A stretch of 51,669 bases of DNA, taken from Syntrophaceae bacterium UBA5744. GTDB taxonomy: Bacteria; Desulfobacterota; Syntrophia; Syntrophales; UBA2192. Position 1 is the first letter of the stretch, and each line of letters starts with the position of its first letter. The notes under the pieces were generated by a model that ran no database searches, was not told the origin of the DNA, and saw only the letters and a list, made by a program, of their open reading frames with translations. This document shows, one piece after another, positions 16,734 through 25,079 of this stretch. A program made the translations under genes and the position numbers. The stretch spans positions 1-51,669 of the forward strand of contig DIFQ01000027.1 in the NCBI GenBank assembly GCA_002419215.1, in the 5' to 3' direction.

Positions 16734-18671
16734 CTACTTCGTCCCGTACCAGCCCGAAAGGGCGAGCCAGCACAGCGAAAGCATGTCCCGGAACTCCGCG
16801 CCCTTCACCTCCGTCCCCTTCAGGTAGCGGGCGACAATCTTCTCCACGTAGGCCATGTTGAAGAACTCGGGGGAGAGCACGTCCCGGTATGCCCTCGACT
16901 TCAGGGCCTGCCGGAAGCGGGGGGCGAACCCCGAGCCGTAGATCATCTCGGCCCCGAGGTTGAACATGGGATTCACATCGTAGAGGTACGAATGGGGTCC
17001 TGACATCAGGTGCATGGGGTAGTCGATGACGTTCTTGAGCATCCACTTCAGGGGGTGCTTGGTCGGGTTGAGATCCAGCCCGCGGCCCCAGCTCTCGGGC
17101 ATGGCCGCAAGAAATTCCTGCAGCCTCGTGTCCCAGAAAGGCAGGGTTATCTTGAGGCCGTACATTTCGGCCGTGAGCCCCAGTGGCGCGATGGTGGAGC
17201 ACTGCCAGTGGAAGGAGTTGTACAGGTGCAGGTACCACGAGTACAGGGTTTCCGGCGTCACGTTCCGTGCGGCATCGGCCAGGTAGGTCGATTCCATCTC
17301 GGCGGCGTACTGCTCGCGTCCTTCGGCCGTCAGCATGTCGACATTTCCCAGCGACCACAGGGGCAGCCGGTTCGGGCGCAGGAAGAAGCTCGACAGGAAC
17401 TGGAGGGTCCGGGCGGCCCCCGGCCCTTTCGCCCGCTCGTCGAAGCGGGCCCCTCCCGCCCGGGAGCGGAAGAGCCCGTAGATGGGGTCATCGCCGTGCT
17501 TTCCCTCCTGGAAGAGCCTGAAGAAGGTCGGCCCGAAGAGGTAACTCCCCATCTTGTCGCTGTACTCCCGGAACTCCAGGTCGGGGTGGAAGATGGTCAT
17601 GAACTGGCTGAACCCCAGGTTGTGCACCCCGTCGCTGATCTCGCCGCAGAAGACTGATTCGCCGCCGTTTCCGGTCTTCGAGACGTGGCTCGCCAGACAG
17701 AAATGACCGAATCCGATCCCCCCGGCCGTGTGGTGCGGGAGCTGGACCGTCGGGTTCAGGCGGTCGTGCAGCTCCAGGGGCTTCCTGCCGCTGTGATTGA
17801 TTTCCACTACTTCGAGGGGCAAGTTGAAGTAGTCCGCCATCGCCCTCGCCCGTTTCATCTCGAAGGGGTTGATGATGCCGCTTCGCTTCGAGTATCGCAG
17901 CTGCCCGGTGACGCAGCGGACCTTCCGGCTGCCGAAGAGGTGCACGAGGCAGGCCAAAATCGACGTGGAATCCCATCCCGAGGAGAGATAGACGACGTTG
18001 CCGTGGCGCGAGCCTCGAAGCCGGATCGCCTCGAGCAGGATCTCCGCGTATTCCTCGAGGTCCCTCTCGCTGAAGCTTCCCACGGGGATGGGGCGGAAGG
18101 GCTCCGTCCTGAATGCGATCTTTCCGCCGTCAATCGAGATGCTCTCCCGGACGCCCAGCCTCCGGACCGCCCGGTAGGGCGTGTGCCTCTTGGGGGAGCG
18201 GTACCCGTACATGCAGAGGGCATGGGCGAGGGCCGCCTGATCGTAGCCGTCCTTTGCCGGAGGCTCCGGCAGAAGAGTGAGATCCGTGGCGATGCAGGGA
18301 GTCTTTGCCGACAGCATGCAGTAGAGGTCCCGCTTGCCGTAATGGTCGGCGAACACGGTGCAGCGATCCCCGGGGCCGGCGATGACGAGGATGTAGCGTC
18401 CCTCGAGCCTGTCCCGGCATTCCTCGAGAGGGCCGCCGAGAGTCTCGAGCAGTTCGCCCCGTCCCGGCGCCTGGATCTCGCCCTGGCGGGTTCTCAGGCC
18501 GAAGAGATCGCCCGCCAGGAAGGCCTTGCGCCCGTCCTGCAGTTCGAGGGTGTCTACATCCGATGACCCCTCGACCAGGAGGCGGCCTGCCCGGTAGAGC
18601 GTTTTCATCCCGCTGATTCGCTGCGGTTTCTGTGAATCGTTGGCGTCGGTGACGAGAATGCGAAGTTTCAT
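16734..18671 (-). CDS. Asparagine-synthase-like amidotransferase lacking the N-terminal catalytic cysteine
   Basis: A 645-residue protein. The region about 90-130 (GRYILVIAGPGDRCTVFADHYG) matches the class II glutaminase half of AsnB, and LSSGWDST at residues 229-236 is the ATP-pyrophosphatase P-loop of the synthetase half. Real AsnB enzymes start Met-Cys-Gly, the Cys being the glutaminase nucleophile. Here the start (ATG 18671, with AGGAG eight bases upstream) gives MKLRILVTDA, with no Cys near the N-terminus. It may use free ammonia, or adenylate a carboxylate for another nucleophile. In O-antigen loci such proteins are linked to amidation of uronic acids, which fits the UDP-glucose dehydrogenase at 40.5 kb. 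Confidence 0.8.
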   Translation of the reverse strand: MKLRILVTDANDSQKPQRISGMKTLYRAGRLLVEGSSDVDTLELQDGRKAFLAGDLFGLRTRQGEIQAPGRGELLETLGGPLEECRDRLEGRYILVIAGPGDRCTVFADHYGKRDLYCMLSAKTPCIATDLTLLPEPPAKDGYDQAALAHALCMYGYRSPKRHTPYRAVRRLGVRESISIDGGKIAFRTEPFRPIPVGSFSERDLEEYAEILLEAIRLRGSRHGNVVYLSSGWDSTSILACLVHLFGSRKVRCVTGQLRYSKRSGIINPFEMKRARAMADYFNLPLEVVEINHSGRKPLELHDRLNPTVQLPHHTAGGIGFGHFCLASHVSKTGNGGESVFCGEISDGVHNLGFSQFMTIFHPDLEFREYSDKMGSYLFGPTFFRLFQEGKHGDDPIYGLFRSRAGGARFDERAKGPGAARTLQFLSSFFLRPNRLPLWSLGNVDMLTAEGREQYAAEMESTYLADAARNVTPETLYSWYLHLYNSFHWQCSTIAPLGLTAEMYGLKITLPFWDTRLQEFLAAMPESWGRGLDLNPTKHPLKWMLKNVIDYPMHLMSGPHSYLYDVNPMFNLGAEMIYGSGFAPRFRQALKSRAYRDVLSPEFFNMAYVEKIVARYLKGTEVKGAEFRDMLSLCWLALSGWYGTK

Positions 18672-18711
18672 CCGAGGGCTCCTGATGAGAGTGGATTCGT
18701 TTCGACGTGCT

Positions 18712-19623
18712 TCATTTGTTTCGGGAAAGAGGGTGCTCCGGCCTCAGCCACAGCCCCTTGCGGGAGGGCGACGGCGCGAAGGTCTTCGGGTCGTAGATCC
18801 CGCGCCGCATGCGCTGCCGCTTTGCCTGCTCCGCTTCGACGGGGATCTTCTCCCCGGTACCGAGGGCTTGCTCCAGAAAGCGTATCTGGCGGGCCATTTC
18901 GGCGAACTCCTCCAGGGTCATGGCAAAAGGGTGGTCCGGGCCGGGGAGCGAGCGGTCGAAGGTCACGTGCTTTTCGATGACGGAGGCGCCGAGCGCCGCG
19001 GATGCGATCGGCACCAGGCTCCCGGGGCTGTGGTCGGAGATGCCCACGGGGGCGCCGAAGGTCTCGCGAAGGGTGGCGATGGCCCTGAGGTTCATCTCGT
19101 CCCAGCGGGGCGGGTAGTTGCTCACGCAGTGCAGCAGGGTGATTTCCCCGGCGCCGCTTCGCCGGAGGACCTCGAGGGATGATCGGATCTCCTCGAGGGT
19201 GCTTGCGCCCGTGGAGAGCAGGACGGGCTTTCCCGTCCGGCCCACGGCCTCGAGGAGGGGCAGAAAGGTGAGATCGCCCGAGGCGATCTTGAACCGTCCG
19301 ACCCCCACGCGCTCCAGCAGGTCGACGGCTTCCAGGTAAAACGGCGTCGAGAGAAACTCGATGCCCTCGCGATCCGCCGTCTCCTTGAGCGAGAAGTGCC
19401 AGTCGTCGGGCAGCTCCTGGCTGGCAAAGAGGCTCCAGACGGGGTTGTCCACGATCCCGCCCTCGGACCAGATCCGAGGCGACACGAGCCGGTCCTTGCG
19501 GATCGTCTGGAACTTGACGGCATCGGCGCCGCCTGCCTTCGCCGCCCGGATGTATTCCCGGGCGGTCTCCAGGCTTCCGTTGTAGTTGGAGCCCACTTCC
19601 GCGATGATCGTGGTCTTTGTCAT
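18712..19623 (-). CDS. NeuB-family sialic/nonulosonic acid synthase, short form
   Basis: A 303-residue protein with NeuB barrel signatures: IIAEVGSNYNGSLETA, DAVKFQTIRKD, FKIASGD, LHCVSNYPP, GISDHSPGS and VIEKHVTFDR. These enzymes condense phosphoenolpyruvate with an N-acyl hexosamine-derived six-carbon sugar to give a nine-carbon nonulosonic acid. The usual C-terminal SAF (antifreeze-like) domain, which caps the active site of the dimer partner, starts (RMRRGIYDPKTF) but ends about 30-40 residues early. The stop is real in this frame and the next gene begins 40 bases on, so it is a naturally short form or a recent truncation. This is a second synthase besides the fusion at 29346-31142. Confidence 0.85.
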   Translation of the reverse strand: MTKTTIIAEVGSNYNGSLETAREYIRAAKAGGADAVKFQTIRKDRLVSPRIWSEGGIVDNPVWSLFASQELPDDWHFSLKETADREGIEFLSTPFYLEAVDLLERVGVGRFKIASGDLTFLPLLEAVGRTGKPVLLSTGASTLEEIRSSLEVLRRSGAGEITLLHCVSNYPPRWDEMNLRAIATLRETFGAPVGISDHSPGSLVPIASAALGASVIEKHVTFDRSLPGPDHPFAMTLEEFAEMARQIRFLEQALGTGEKIPVEAEQAKRQRMRRGIYDPKTFAPSPSRKGLWLRPEHPLSRNK

Positions 19624-19656
19624 GATCCTGTCCTGCCTTCGATGACGGGTCCCGGT

Positions 19657-20241
19657 CTATTTCCGTTTGCGGATCAGCCTTGCGGGGGAGCCCACGTAGA
19701 CGCCGTCGGGCTCGCAGTCCCGGGTGACCACGGCGCCCGCCCCCACGACGGCCCCCTCGCCGACGATCGTACCGGCCAGGACGAGGGCGCGGGAACTGAT
19801 GACGCAGTTCTTCTTGAAGACGATCCACTCTTCCTTCTTTTCCTCGCCCCCGACGGGTTTGGGGTGCTTGATGCGCGTCGTGGAAACCCCGGAGCCGATC
19901 CACACGTCATCCTCGGCCTCGACGGCCTGCCCGATCATGCTGCAGCGCTTGATCCGGACCCGGTTGCCGATCTTGACGTAGCCGGAGGTGTTCACGTAGT
20001 CGTCGAGCTTGCAGTCGTCGCCGATGACCGTCTTGGGCATGAGCTTGACGTAATCCATCAGAAGGGTGTTATTCCCGATCCGGGTCCCCGGCATGATCTT
20101 CGTGTAGTCGCCGACCGAGACATTGTCGCCCACGATGACGTCGGTGTCGATGTGGCAGAACCGGCCGATCTTGAAGTTGGCCCCATGCTTGAAATCGTCG
20201 GAAATCCGGTTCCCGTTCTCGTCTGTCTTGAAGTTTGCCAT
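19657..20241 (-). CDS. Left-handed beta-helix (hexapeptide repeat) acyltransferase
   Basis: A 194-residue protein made largely of imperfect hexapeptide repeats ([LIV]-G-x4), for example IGRFCHIDTDVIVGDNVSVGD and IVGEGAVVGAGAVVTRD, ending with the typical VYVGSPARLIRKRK tail. These trimeric enzymes O- or N-acetylate sugars using acetyl-CoA, as in the WbbJ/PglD/VatD group. The start has AAGGAGGG about nine bases upstream. It follows the amidohydrolase gene and precedes the short NeuB, so it could acylate an amino group on a nonulosonic acid precursor. The fold is certain; the substrate is inference. Confidence 0.88.
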   Translation of the reverse strand: MANFKTDENGNRISDDFKHGANFKIGRFCHIDTDVIVGDNVSVGDYTKIMPGTRIGNNTLLMDYVKLMPKTVIGDDCKLDDYVNTSGYVKIGNRVRIKRCSMIGQAVEAEDDVWIGSGVSTTRIKHPKPVGGEEKKEEWIVFKKNCVISSRALVLAGTIVGEGAVVGAGAVVTRDCEPDGVYVGSPARLIRKRK

Positions 20242-20287
20242 GATGCAATCCCTCCTTGGTTCAGATCAGTCGTTAAGCCCCTCCGGG

Positions 20288-21112
20288 CTAGAGACCCTGC
20301 GGCTCCCCGTAAAGGGCGTCCAGGATATTGTCGTGGAAGAATGATTCCGCAACATCCTTCCGTAAGACCTTTTTCCAGCGTTCTATGGCTACATCGAAAT
20401 CGACCAGCGGGTAATCCGTGCCGAAGAGGCACTTGCGCCTCAGGTACGTGTTGGCGGCGTAAAGAAACTCCGGCGCCATGTACGTCGGGTTGAGGGCGCT
20501 GAACTCGAGGTAGATGTTGGGGTGTCTCTGCGCCACGGCCAGCATCGGGGGGCCGAACCCGTTTCCCCCGTGCGAGACGATCAGCTTGAGCTCGGGGAAA
20601 TCGACGGCAATCTCGTCGAAGTACTGGGGCTGCCCGTGCCACATGGTCGAACTGCGCCAGAAGTGAATCGATCCGTGCACGATGACGGGCTTCTTCATGA
20701 GCTCGCAGAGCCCGTACAGGGGGTAGAGCTGGCGGTCGTGGACGTCGAGTTTGCCCAGGTAGGGCAGGACCTGGACGGCCGCCGCTCCTGCCTCGAAGTA
20801 GTGCTGGATGTCGCGCATGGCATAACGGATTCCGTTTTCGATCGTGACCCCGCATACCGGTATGAGAGCCGCATGCTTTTTCGACAACTCGAGAACGTGC
20901 CCGCTCTCCTCCCGGGTAAGACCGCAGGCGACCATTTTTACGATACCCCGGGCGGCTGCGTGTTCGATGAACTCACCAACGGGCAGGACCGACAGGCGGG
21001 ACTTCATCTTGTAGAGGCCGATATAATCGCGGTAGTAGGGCTTCAGCTCCGTCGTCCATGCCTTCAGCATCGTCTCCGTTCTCAACCGGACTCTGGAATC
21101 GATAATCTTCAT
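20288..21112 (-). CDS. Amidohydrolase-family (amidohydrolase_2 type) metal-dependent hydrolase
   Basis: A 274-residue TIM-barrel protein. Late motifs VIVHGSIHFW, LIVSHGGNGFG and CLFGTDYPLVDFD are those of amidohydrolase_2 enzymes (metal-ligand His residues and the catalytic Asp in GTDYP). The usual early HxH metal motif is replaced by IDSRVRL at the N-terminus, so one metal-ligand pair may be missing or altered. ATG 21112 is preceded by AAAGGGGG; frames reaching further upstream only overlap the HdrD-like gene. Members hydrolyse or decarboxylate cyclic or aromatic acids. The substrate is unknown, and so is its link with the adjoining Hdr-like genes. Confidence 0.75.
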   Translation of the reverse strand: MKIIDSRVRLRTETMLKAWTTELKPYYRDYIGLYKMKSRLSVLPVGEFIEHAAARGIVKMVACGLTREESGHVLELSKKHAALIPVCGVTIENGIRYAMRDIQHYFEAGAAAVQVLPYLGKLDVHDRQLYPLYGLCELMKKPVIVHGSIHFWRSSTMWHGQPQYFDEIAVDFPELKLIVSHGGNGFGPPMLAVAQRHPNIYLEFSALNPTYMAPEFLYAANTYLRRKCLFGTDYPLVDFDVAIERWKKVLRKDVAESFFHDNILDALYGEPQGL

Positions 21113-21134
21113 CGAACCCCCTTTCGTGTCGCAG

Positions 21135-22415
21135 TCACATTCCGGGCTTGTCCGACAGGGACCGCAGGACGAGCTCGCCGATATCCAGGATTTCGAGACC
21201 AGCCCAGCGGTTGTCGCTTGCGCGGCTGGCCTCGAACATGGCCAGGCAGTAAGGGCATGCCGTGACGAGCAGGTCGGCGCCCGCCTCGACGGCCTCGTCG
21301 AGCCGGATCTCGGCAAGTCTCTCCCCCTTCAGGGTGTCAAGCCAGAACCCGCCCCCTCCCGCCCCGCAGCAGAGGCTCCTTTTCCCGTGGTGGGCCATTT
21401 CGGCCGTCTCCAGACCGGGAATGCGGGCCAGGATCTCGCGGGGCTCCTCCGTGATTCCCTCATACTTGCCGAGATAACACGGGTCGTGGAAGACGGCGCG
21501 CGCTCTCTTGACCTCCCCCAGGGGCAGGCGCCCCTCCACCACCAGTTCGTGAAGCAGCAACAGGAATGGCTTCGCCGCTGTGCCGTTGTCACGGCCGAAT
21601 GCGTAGCGGGTCTTCATGACATGGGAGCAGTGGGGTGCCAGCGTGTAAATCCTTTCCGCATGCCTTCCGCTGAAAGCTTCCAGATTCGCTTTCCTGAGCC
21701 TTTCGAAGGTTTTCATGTCGCCGATCTTGAGAGCGCTGTCGCCGCAGCACTTCTCCTCGTTGCCGAGGATATCGAACCCGATCCCTGCTTCCCGTAGAAT
21801 TTGCACGGCCGCACGGGCGATCGATCGCCCCCTGCGGTCGTAGGAGGGAAAGCATCCCGCAAACAGCAGGATCTCCGGCGCTTCCGGCCGGCTTTCCCCT
21901 TGAGGGGCCAACTCTTCGAACCAGTCCGCCCGCTTGTCCGGGTCTTCCCTCCAGGGGTTCCCGCTGGCGGCGAGCGATGCCAGGACGGCCTTGAAGGAAG
22001 GCGGGACATAACCCGCTCCCTGTTCGAAGACGAGATTCCGAAGGCTGACGATGATATCGACGAGCGGAACTTCGTAGGGGCACACCTGGAGGCAGCTGCC
22101 GCAAGTTGTGCAGCGCCACAATTCGCCGCCTGCCAGGTCGATGAGGCCCAGTCGGGCTTTCTGGATGAAGACCCGGGGGGAAAAGCGTTCCGCCTTCCTG
22201 AGATTTGTGTGGGGGCAGGCCTCGGTACAGATGCCGCACTGGTGGCATCGATCCAGGGAGTAATACTGCATGCTCAAATCCCGGAGGGCCTTCTCCAGCA
22301 TGCGGCTCGAGTCGTCGACGACGGCGGTGCGGTCCTCCGGCAATAGGGCTGGTCTGCCTTGATGCCGCCACCCGTAATCGATGCTGCCCGATGTTTTCTC
22401 TCTGTTTTCCGTCAT
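21135..22415 (-). CDS. HdrD-like iron-sulfur protein (two 4Fe-4S motifs plus CCG domains)
   Basis: A 426-residue protein. Two ferredoxin-type CX2CX2CX3C clusters occupy residues 57-67 and 102-112. Two CCG-type cysteine-rich segments follow (FAGCFPSY... KCCGDSALK; DPCYLGKYEG... LCCGAGGGGFW, ending CPYCLAMFE). This is the layout of heterodisulfide reductase HdrD, GlpC and related (Fe-S) oxidoreductases passing electrons between a soluble donor and a quinone, disulfide or other acceptor. ATG 22415 is used; an adjacent in-frame GTG lies one codon upstream. It follows the HdrA-like gene by 22 bases. The reaction partner is unknown, but all cluster ligands are intact. Confidence 0.87.
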   Translation of the reverse strand: MTENREKTSGSIDYGWRHQGRPALLPEDRTAVVDDSSRMLEKALRDLSMQYYSLDRCHQCGICTEACPHTNLRKAERFSPRVFIQKARLGLIDLAGGELWRCTTCGSCLQVCPYEVPLVDIIVSLRNLVFEQGAGYVPPSFKAVLASLAASGNPWREDPDKRADWFEELAPQGESRPEAPEILLFAGCFPSYDRRGRSIARAAVQILREAGIGFDILGNEEKCCGDSALKIGDMKTFERLRKANLEAFSGRHAERIYTLAPHCSHVMKTRYAFGRDNGTAAKPFLLLLHELVVEGRLPLGEVKRARAVFHDPCYLGKYEGITEEPREILARIPGLETAEMAHHGKRSLCCGAGGGGFWLDTLKGERLAEIRLDEAVEAGADLLVTACPYCLAMFEASRASDNRWAGLEILDIGELVLRSLSDKPGM

Positions 22416-22437
22416 CACGGTGAAAAGGGCCCGGAGC

Positions 22438-23505
22438 TCACGCCCTGCGCCTCCTGAGATATGCTGCCGCTCTTCCGCCTGCCGAGGTCCCCTCCAGGAT
22501 ACAGTCGCGGATCGGTTTCAGGCCCGTCACCGCTCCCGCCAGGAAGATTCCCTCACGGCCGGTGTCGTGGGGGGAAAGCCCCCCGTCGGCGGAAATGAAA
22601 AACCCGTCCGTCCCCAGCTCGATGCCCAGCATCTCCGCGAGACTTGACGTATCCGGCGACGGCGTCATCCCCACGGACAGCGAGACCAGGTCGAAAACGC
22701 CCTGGACGGGCTTGCCCAGGAGCGTGTTTTCCGCTCGCACGAGAATGTCGCCGTCCGGAAGGGCGCAGCACTCCGATACGCGCCCGCGTATGTACTTCAC
22801 GCCGATCTCCCGGGCATACTGGTGCATCTCTTCGAACCCCCTGCCGTAGGTCCGGATGTCCATGTAGAAACAGACGACCTGGGCATCGGGGTCCGATTCC
22901 TTGATCTCGATGGCCTGCTTGGTGCTGTAGGAGCAGCAGATCCGCGAGCAATAGGGGCTGTCCGTTCGTTTGCTCCGGGAGCCCACGCAGAAAATGATGG
23001 CAGCCTTCCGGACGGGTTTCCCGTCGGAAGGCCGCAGCAGCCTTCCCTTCGTGGGCCCGAGGGGATCCAGCAGGGCTTCGAGTTCGGGCGCCGCAATCAC
23101 GTTCGGGCAGACCCCGTAGCCGTACTCTTCCTGCCGGGTGGCGTCGAAGGGCTCGAACCCGAAGGCAAGGATGACGGCATGCGCGTCCAGCGACGTGCCG
23201 TCGGAAAGACGGACCCGGTAGTGATCTCCTTCCGTTCTAATGCCGGAGACCGTGCAGTTGCGGAGCACACGGATCATGCCCGTCGAGTCCACCCGTTTCA
23301 CGAGCCCGGACACCAGGGCCCTGCCGCTCCGGAAATCGGGAAAGGTTTTGCCGTATCCCCTCACCTTTCCGCCCAGTTCCCCCGACTTCTCGACGATGAC
23401 GGACGGGATCTCGAACTCGTCCAGCGTCAGCGCCGCCTTCAGCCCGGTCACGCCGCCGCCTACAATCAGGACAAGGGGTGCAGATTCGTTTGTGCGATTC
23501 GTCAA
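22438..23505 (-). CDS. HdrA-like FAD-dependent oxidoreductase, short form
   Basis: A 355-residue flavoprotein with an N-terminal FAD-binding loop (LVLIVGGGVTGLKAALTL, then EKSGELGGK) and the HdrA hallmark FCVGSRSKR...YCSRICCSYSTKQA. IFLAGAVTGLKPIRDCILEG near the C-terminus closes the FAD site. Full HdrA is usually about 650 residues with ferredoxin domains at both ends; none is present, so this is a core-only form. The start is a TTG (23505) with GGGAG six bases upstream and no better codon nearby. It probably forms an electron-transfer complex with the HdrB-, HdrC- and HdrD-like proteins encoded around it. Confidence 0.86.
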   Translation of the reverse strand: MTNRTNESAPLVLIVGGGVTGLKAALTLDEFEIPSVIVEKSGELGGKVRGYGKTFPDFRSGRALVSGLVKRVDSTGMIRVLRNCTVSGIRTEGDHYRVRLSDGTSLDAHAVILAFGFEPFDATRQEEYGYGVCPNVIAAPELEALLDPLGPTKGRLLRPSDGKPVRKAAIIFCVGSRSKRTDSPYCSRICCSYSTKQAIEIKESDPDAQVVCFYMDIRTYGRGFEEMHQYAREIGVKYIRGRVSECCALPDGDILVRAENTLLGKPVQGVFDLVSLSVGMTPSPDTSSLAEMLGIELGTDGFFISADGGLSPHDTGREGIFLAGAVTGLKPIRDCILEGTSAGGRAAAYLRRRRA

Positions 23506-23517
23506 GAAGGGCTCCCT

Positions 23518-25065
23518 CTACAACCGGGGAAGATCGAAAAAGACGCCGCCGAAGAACAGGTAGGCCAAAAGCAGCGTCCAGAGCAGATTGAGGACCTGTG
23601 CTCCCAGAAAGGCAAGGGCCGGCCTGCCGCTGCCGAGCTTCGCCAGGTCTCCGAAGTGGGTCTCCAGGCCGATACTGGTGAAGGCCAGGGCGAACCACAG
23701 GGTCTCGAAGCTGCGCAGGGTCCCTTTTGCCGATCCTACCGCAGCGGGTGACAGCACGAAAGAAAAAACAAGTGAAGAAATCATGAAACCCAGCACGAAC
23801 TTGGGGAAGCGGTTCCATATCTCGACCGCGCCGGGCCGTTCGCCGCCCTCGAGGGCATTTTTCTTGTAGGTCCACACCACGGACAGGATGAAGGCCACCA
23901 CCCCGATCAGCACGTTCTGCGACATCTTGACGATGACCCCCGCCTTCATGGCGCTCTCGCTGATGAGCGCCCCCGCGGCCACGACGGACGCCGTCGTGTC
24001 GAGCGTCCCGCCGAGCCAGGCGCCCGAGACGAGATCGGGCATGCCGAAGGTCTTGGCGGCAAGCGGCTGGAGGATCAGCATCGGGACGGCGCAGATCAGG
24101 GTGATGGAGGTCACGTAGCTCAGCTTCCTGGGGTCTCCCTTGATCGCCCCCGCCGTGGCGATGGCGGCGCTCACCCCGCAGATGGAAACGGCGCTGGCGA
24201 GCATGGCGGACATGTCGTCGTCCACCCGGAGCTTTTTCGAAAGCCAGTAGCATGCGTACCAGACAACGAAAACGACCATCACGGCCTGCAGGATCCCGTA
24301 GATGCCGGCTTTCATGATGTCACCGAAAAGGACCCGGCACCCCAGCAGGACGAGTCCCGTCTTGATGAAGAACTCCGTCCGGATGGCGGGTCGGAGCCAC
24401 CCGGGCACACCGATGAGATTGCTGACGGCAAGTCCCAGGATGAGGCACCAGAACACGTACTCGATGCCGTAGTAGTGGATGGTGGCATTGCCTGCCAGGA
24501 TGAGCGACAGCCAGGCAATGGCAAAAACCGCCGGAAAGCCTGCCAGCAGTTCCCGGACGCCGTTTCCCATGAGGCGTCCGGCCAGCAGGGTCATGGCAAG
24601 TATCATGGCACCCATGATCAGGGAGTTCGTCAGGTTGGCTGCGGAAAAGACCCGGTCCGCCGTTTCCCCTCCGCGTCCCGCAATCTCTTTGGCAAGTTTG
24701 GCGGACGCCTTGCGGAGTGACTCGTCCCCGACGGTTTGGGATGCCTTCTCCAACTCCCTGGCGCTGCCGGTAATGGTCCTGCGGTCGCCTGAGGCGGCGG
24801 CAGTCCTGAGTGCAGCCCATTTTGCGGCCAGTGCGGTTTCACCTCTTTCCCCGGCTCTGGCCTCCAGGCTGTCGATTTCCGGACCGGCCGCGGTCACACG
24901 GGAGAGAAATTCACCGTCCGTGCTCCATTTGAACCGGGGCTCCTGCAACCTCAAGCCTGCGAGCACGAGGGCGATGATGGCAAAACCGATCCATATCGTG
25001 AGCCAGTCCTCCGTTCTCAGGAGGGTCGACCCGAAACCGGCGCCTTGGTTGGATTTGTCAGCCAT
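23518..25065 (-). CDS. YeiH/UPF0324-family putative sulfate/sulfite exporter with inserted soluble region
   Basis: A 515-residue membrane protein. After one transmembrane helix (about 18-38) comes a charged, helix-rich soluble stretch of roughly 95 residues, then about ten hydrophobic helices with the conserved UPF0324 core (LVLLGCRVLFGDIM, SAVSICGVSAAIATAGAIK, GAWLGGTLDTTASVVAAG). Typical YeiH proteins are about 340 residues, so the N-terminal helix plus soluble insert is an extension. AGGAGG eight bases upstream sets the start at ATG 25065. The family is annotated as putative sulfate export, with little experimental support. It lies between the HdrB-like and HdrA-like genes, hinting that sulfur-oxyanion transport and the redox module are linked. 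Confidence 0.83.
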   Translation of the reverse strand: MADKSNQGAGFGSTLLRTEDWLTIWIGFAIIALVLAGLRLQEPRFKWSTDGEFLSRVTAAGPEIDSLEARAGERGETALAAKWAALRTAAASGDRRTITGSARELEKASQTVGDESLRKASAKLAKEIAGRGGETADRVFSAANLTNSLIMGAMILAMTLLAGRLMGNGVRELLAGFPAVFAIAWLSLILAGNATIHYYGIEYVFWCLILGLAVSNLIGVPGWLRPAIRTEFFIKTGLVLLGCRVLFGDIMKAGIYGILQAVMVVFVVWYACYWLSKKLRVDDDMSAMLASAVSICGVSAAIATAGAIKGDPRKLSYVTSITLICAVPMLILQPLAAKTFGMPDLVSGAWLGGTLDTTASVVAAGALISESAMKAGVIVKMSQNVLIGVVAFILSVVWTYKKNALEGGERPGAVEIWNRFPKFVLGFMISSLVFSFVLSPAAVGSAKGTLRSFETLWFALAFTSIGLETHFGDLAKLGSGRPALAFLGAQVLNLLWTLLLAYLFFGGVFFDLPRL

Positions 25066-25079
25066 TGCCGCTCCTCCTT

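Noticed and set aside
15095..16861. Plus-strand open frame of nearly 590 codons
   Set aside because: Antisense to the large GT-B-like gene and its neighbour; low-complexity translation and no start signal.
18668..19903. Minus-strand frame of 411 codons overlapping the short NeuB
   Set aside because: It is a shifted frame of the NeuB gene with Arg/Gly-rich translation; it does not supply the missing SAF domain.
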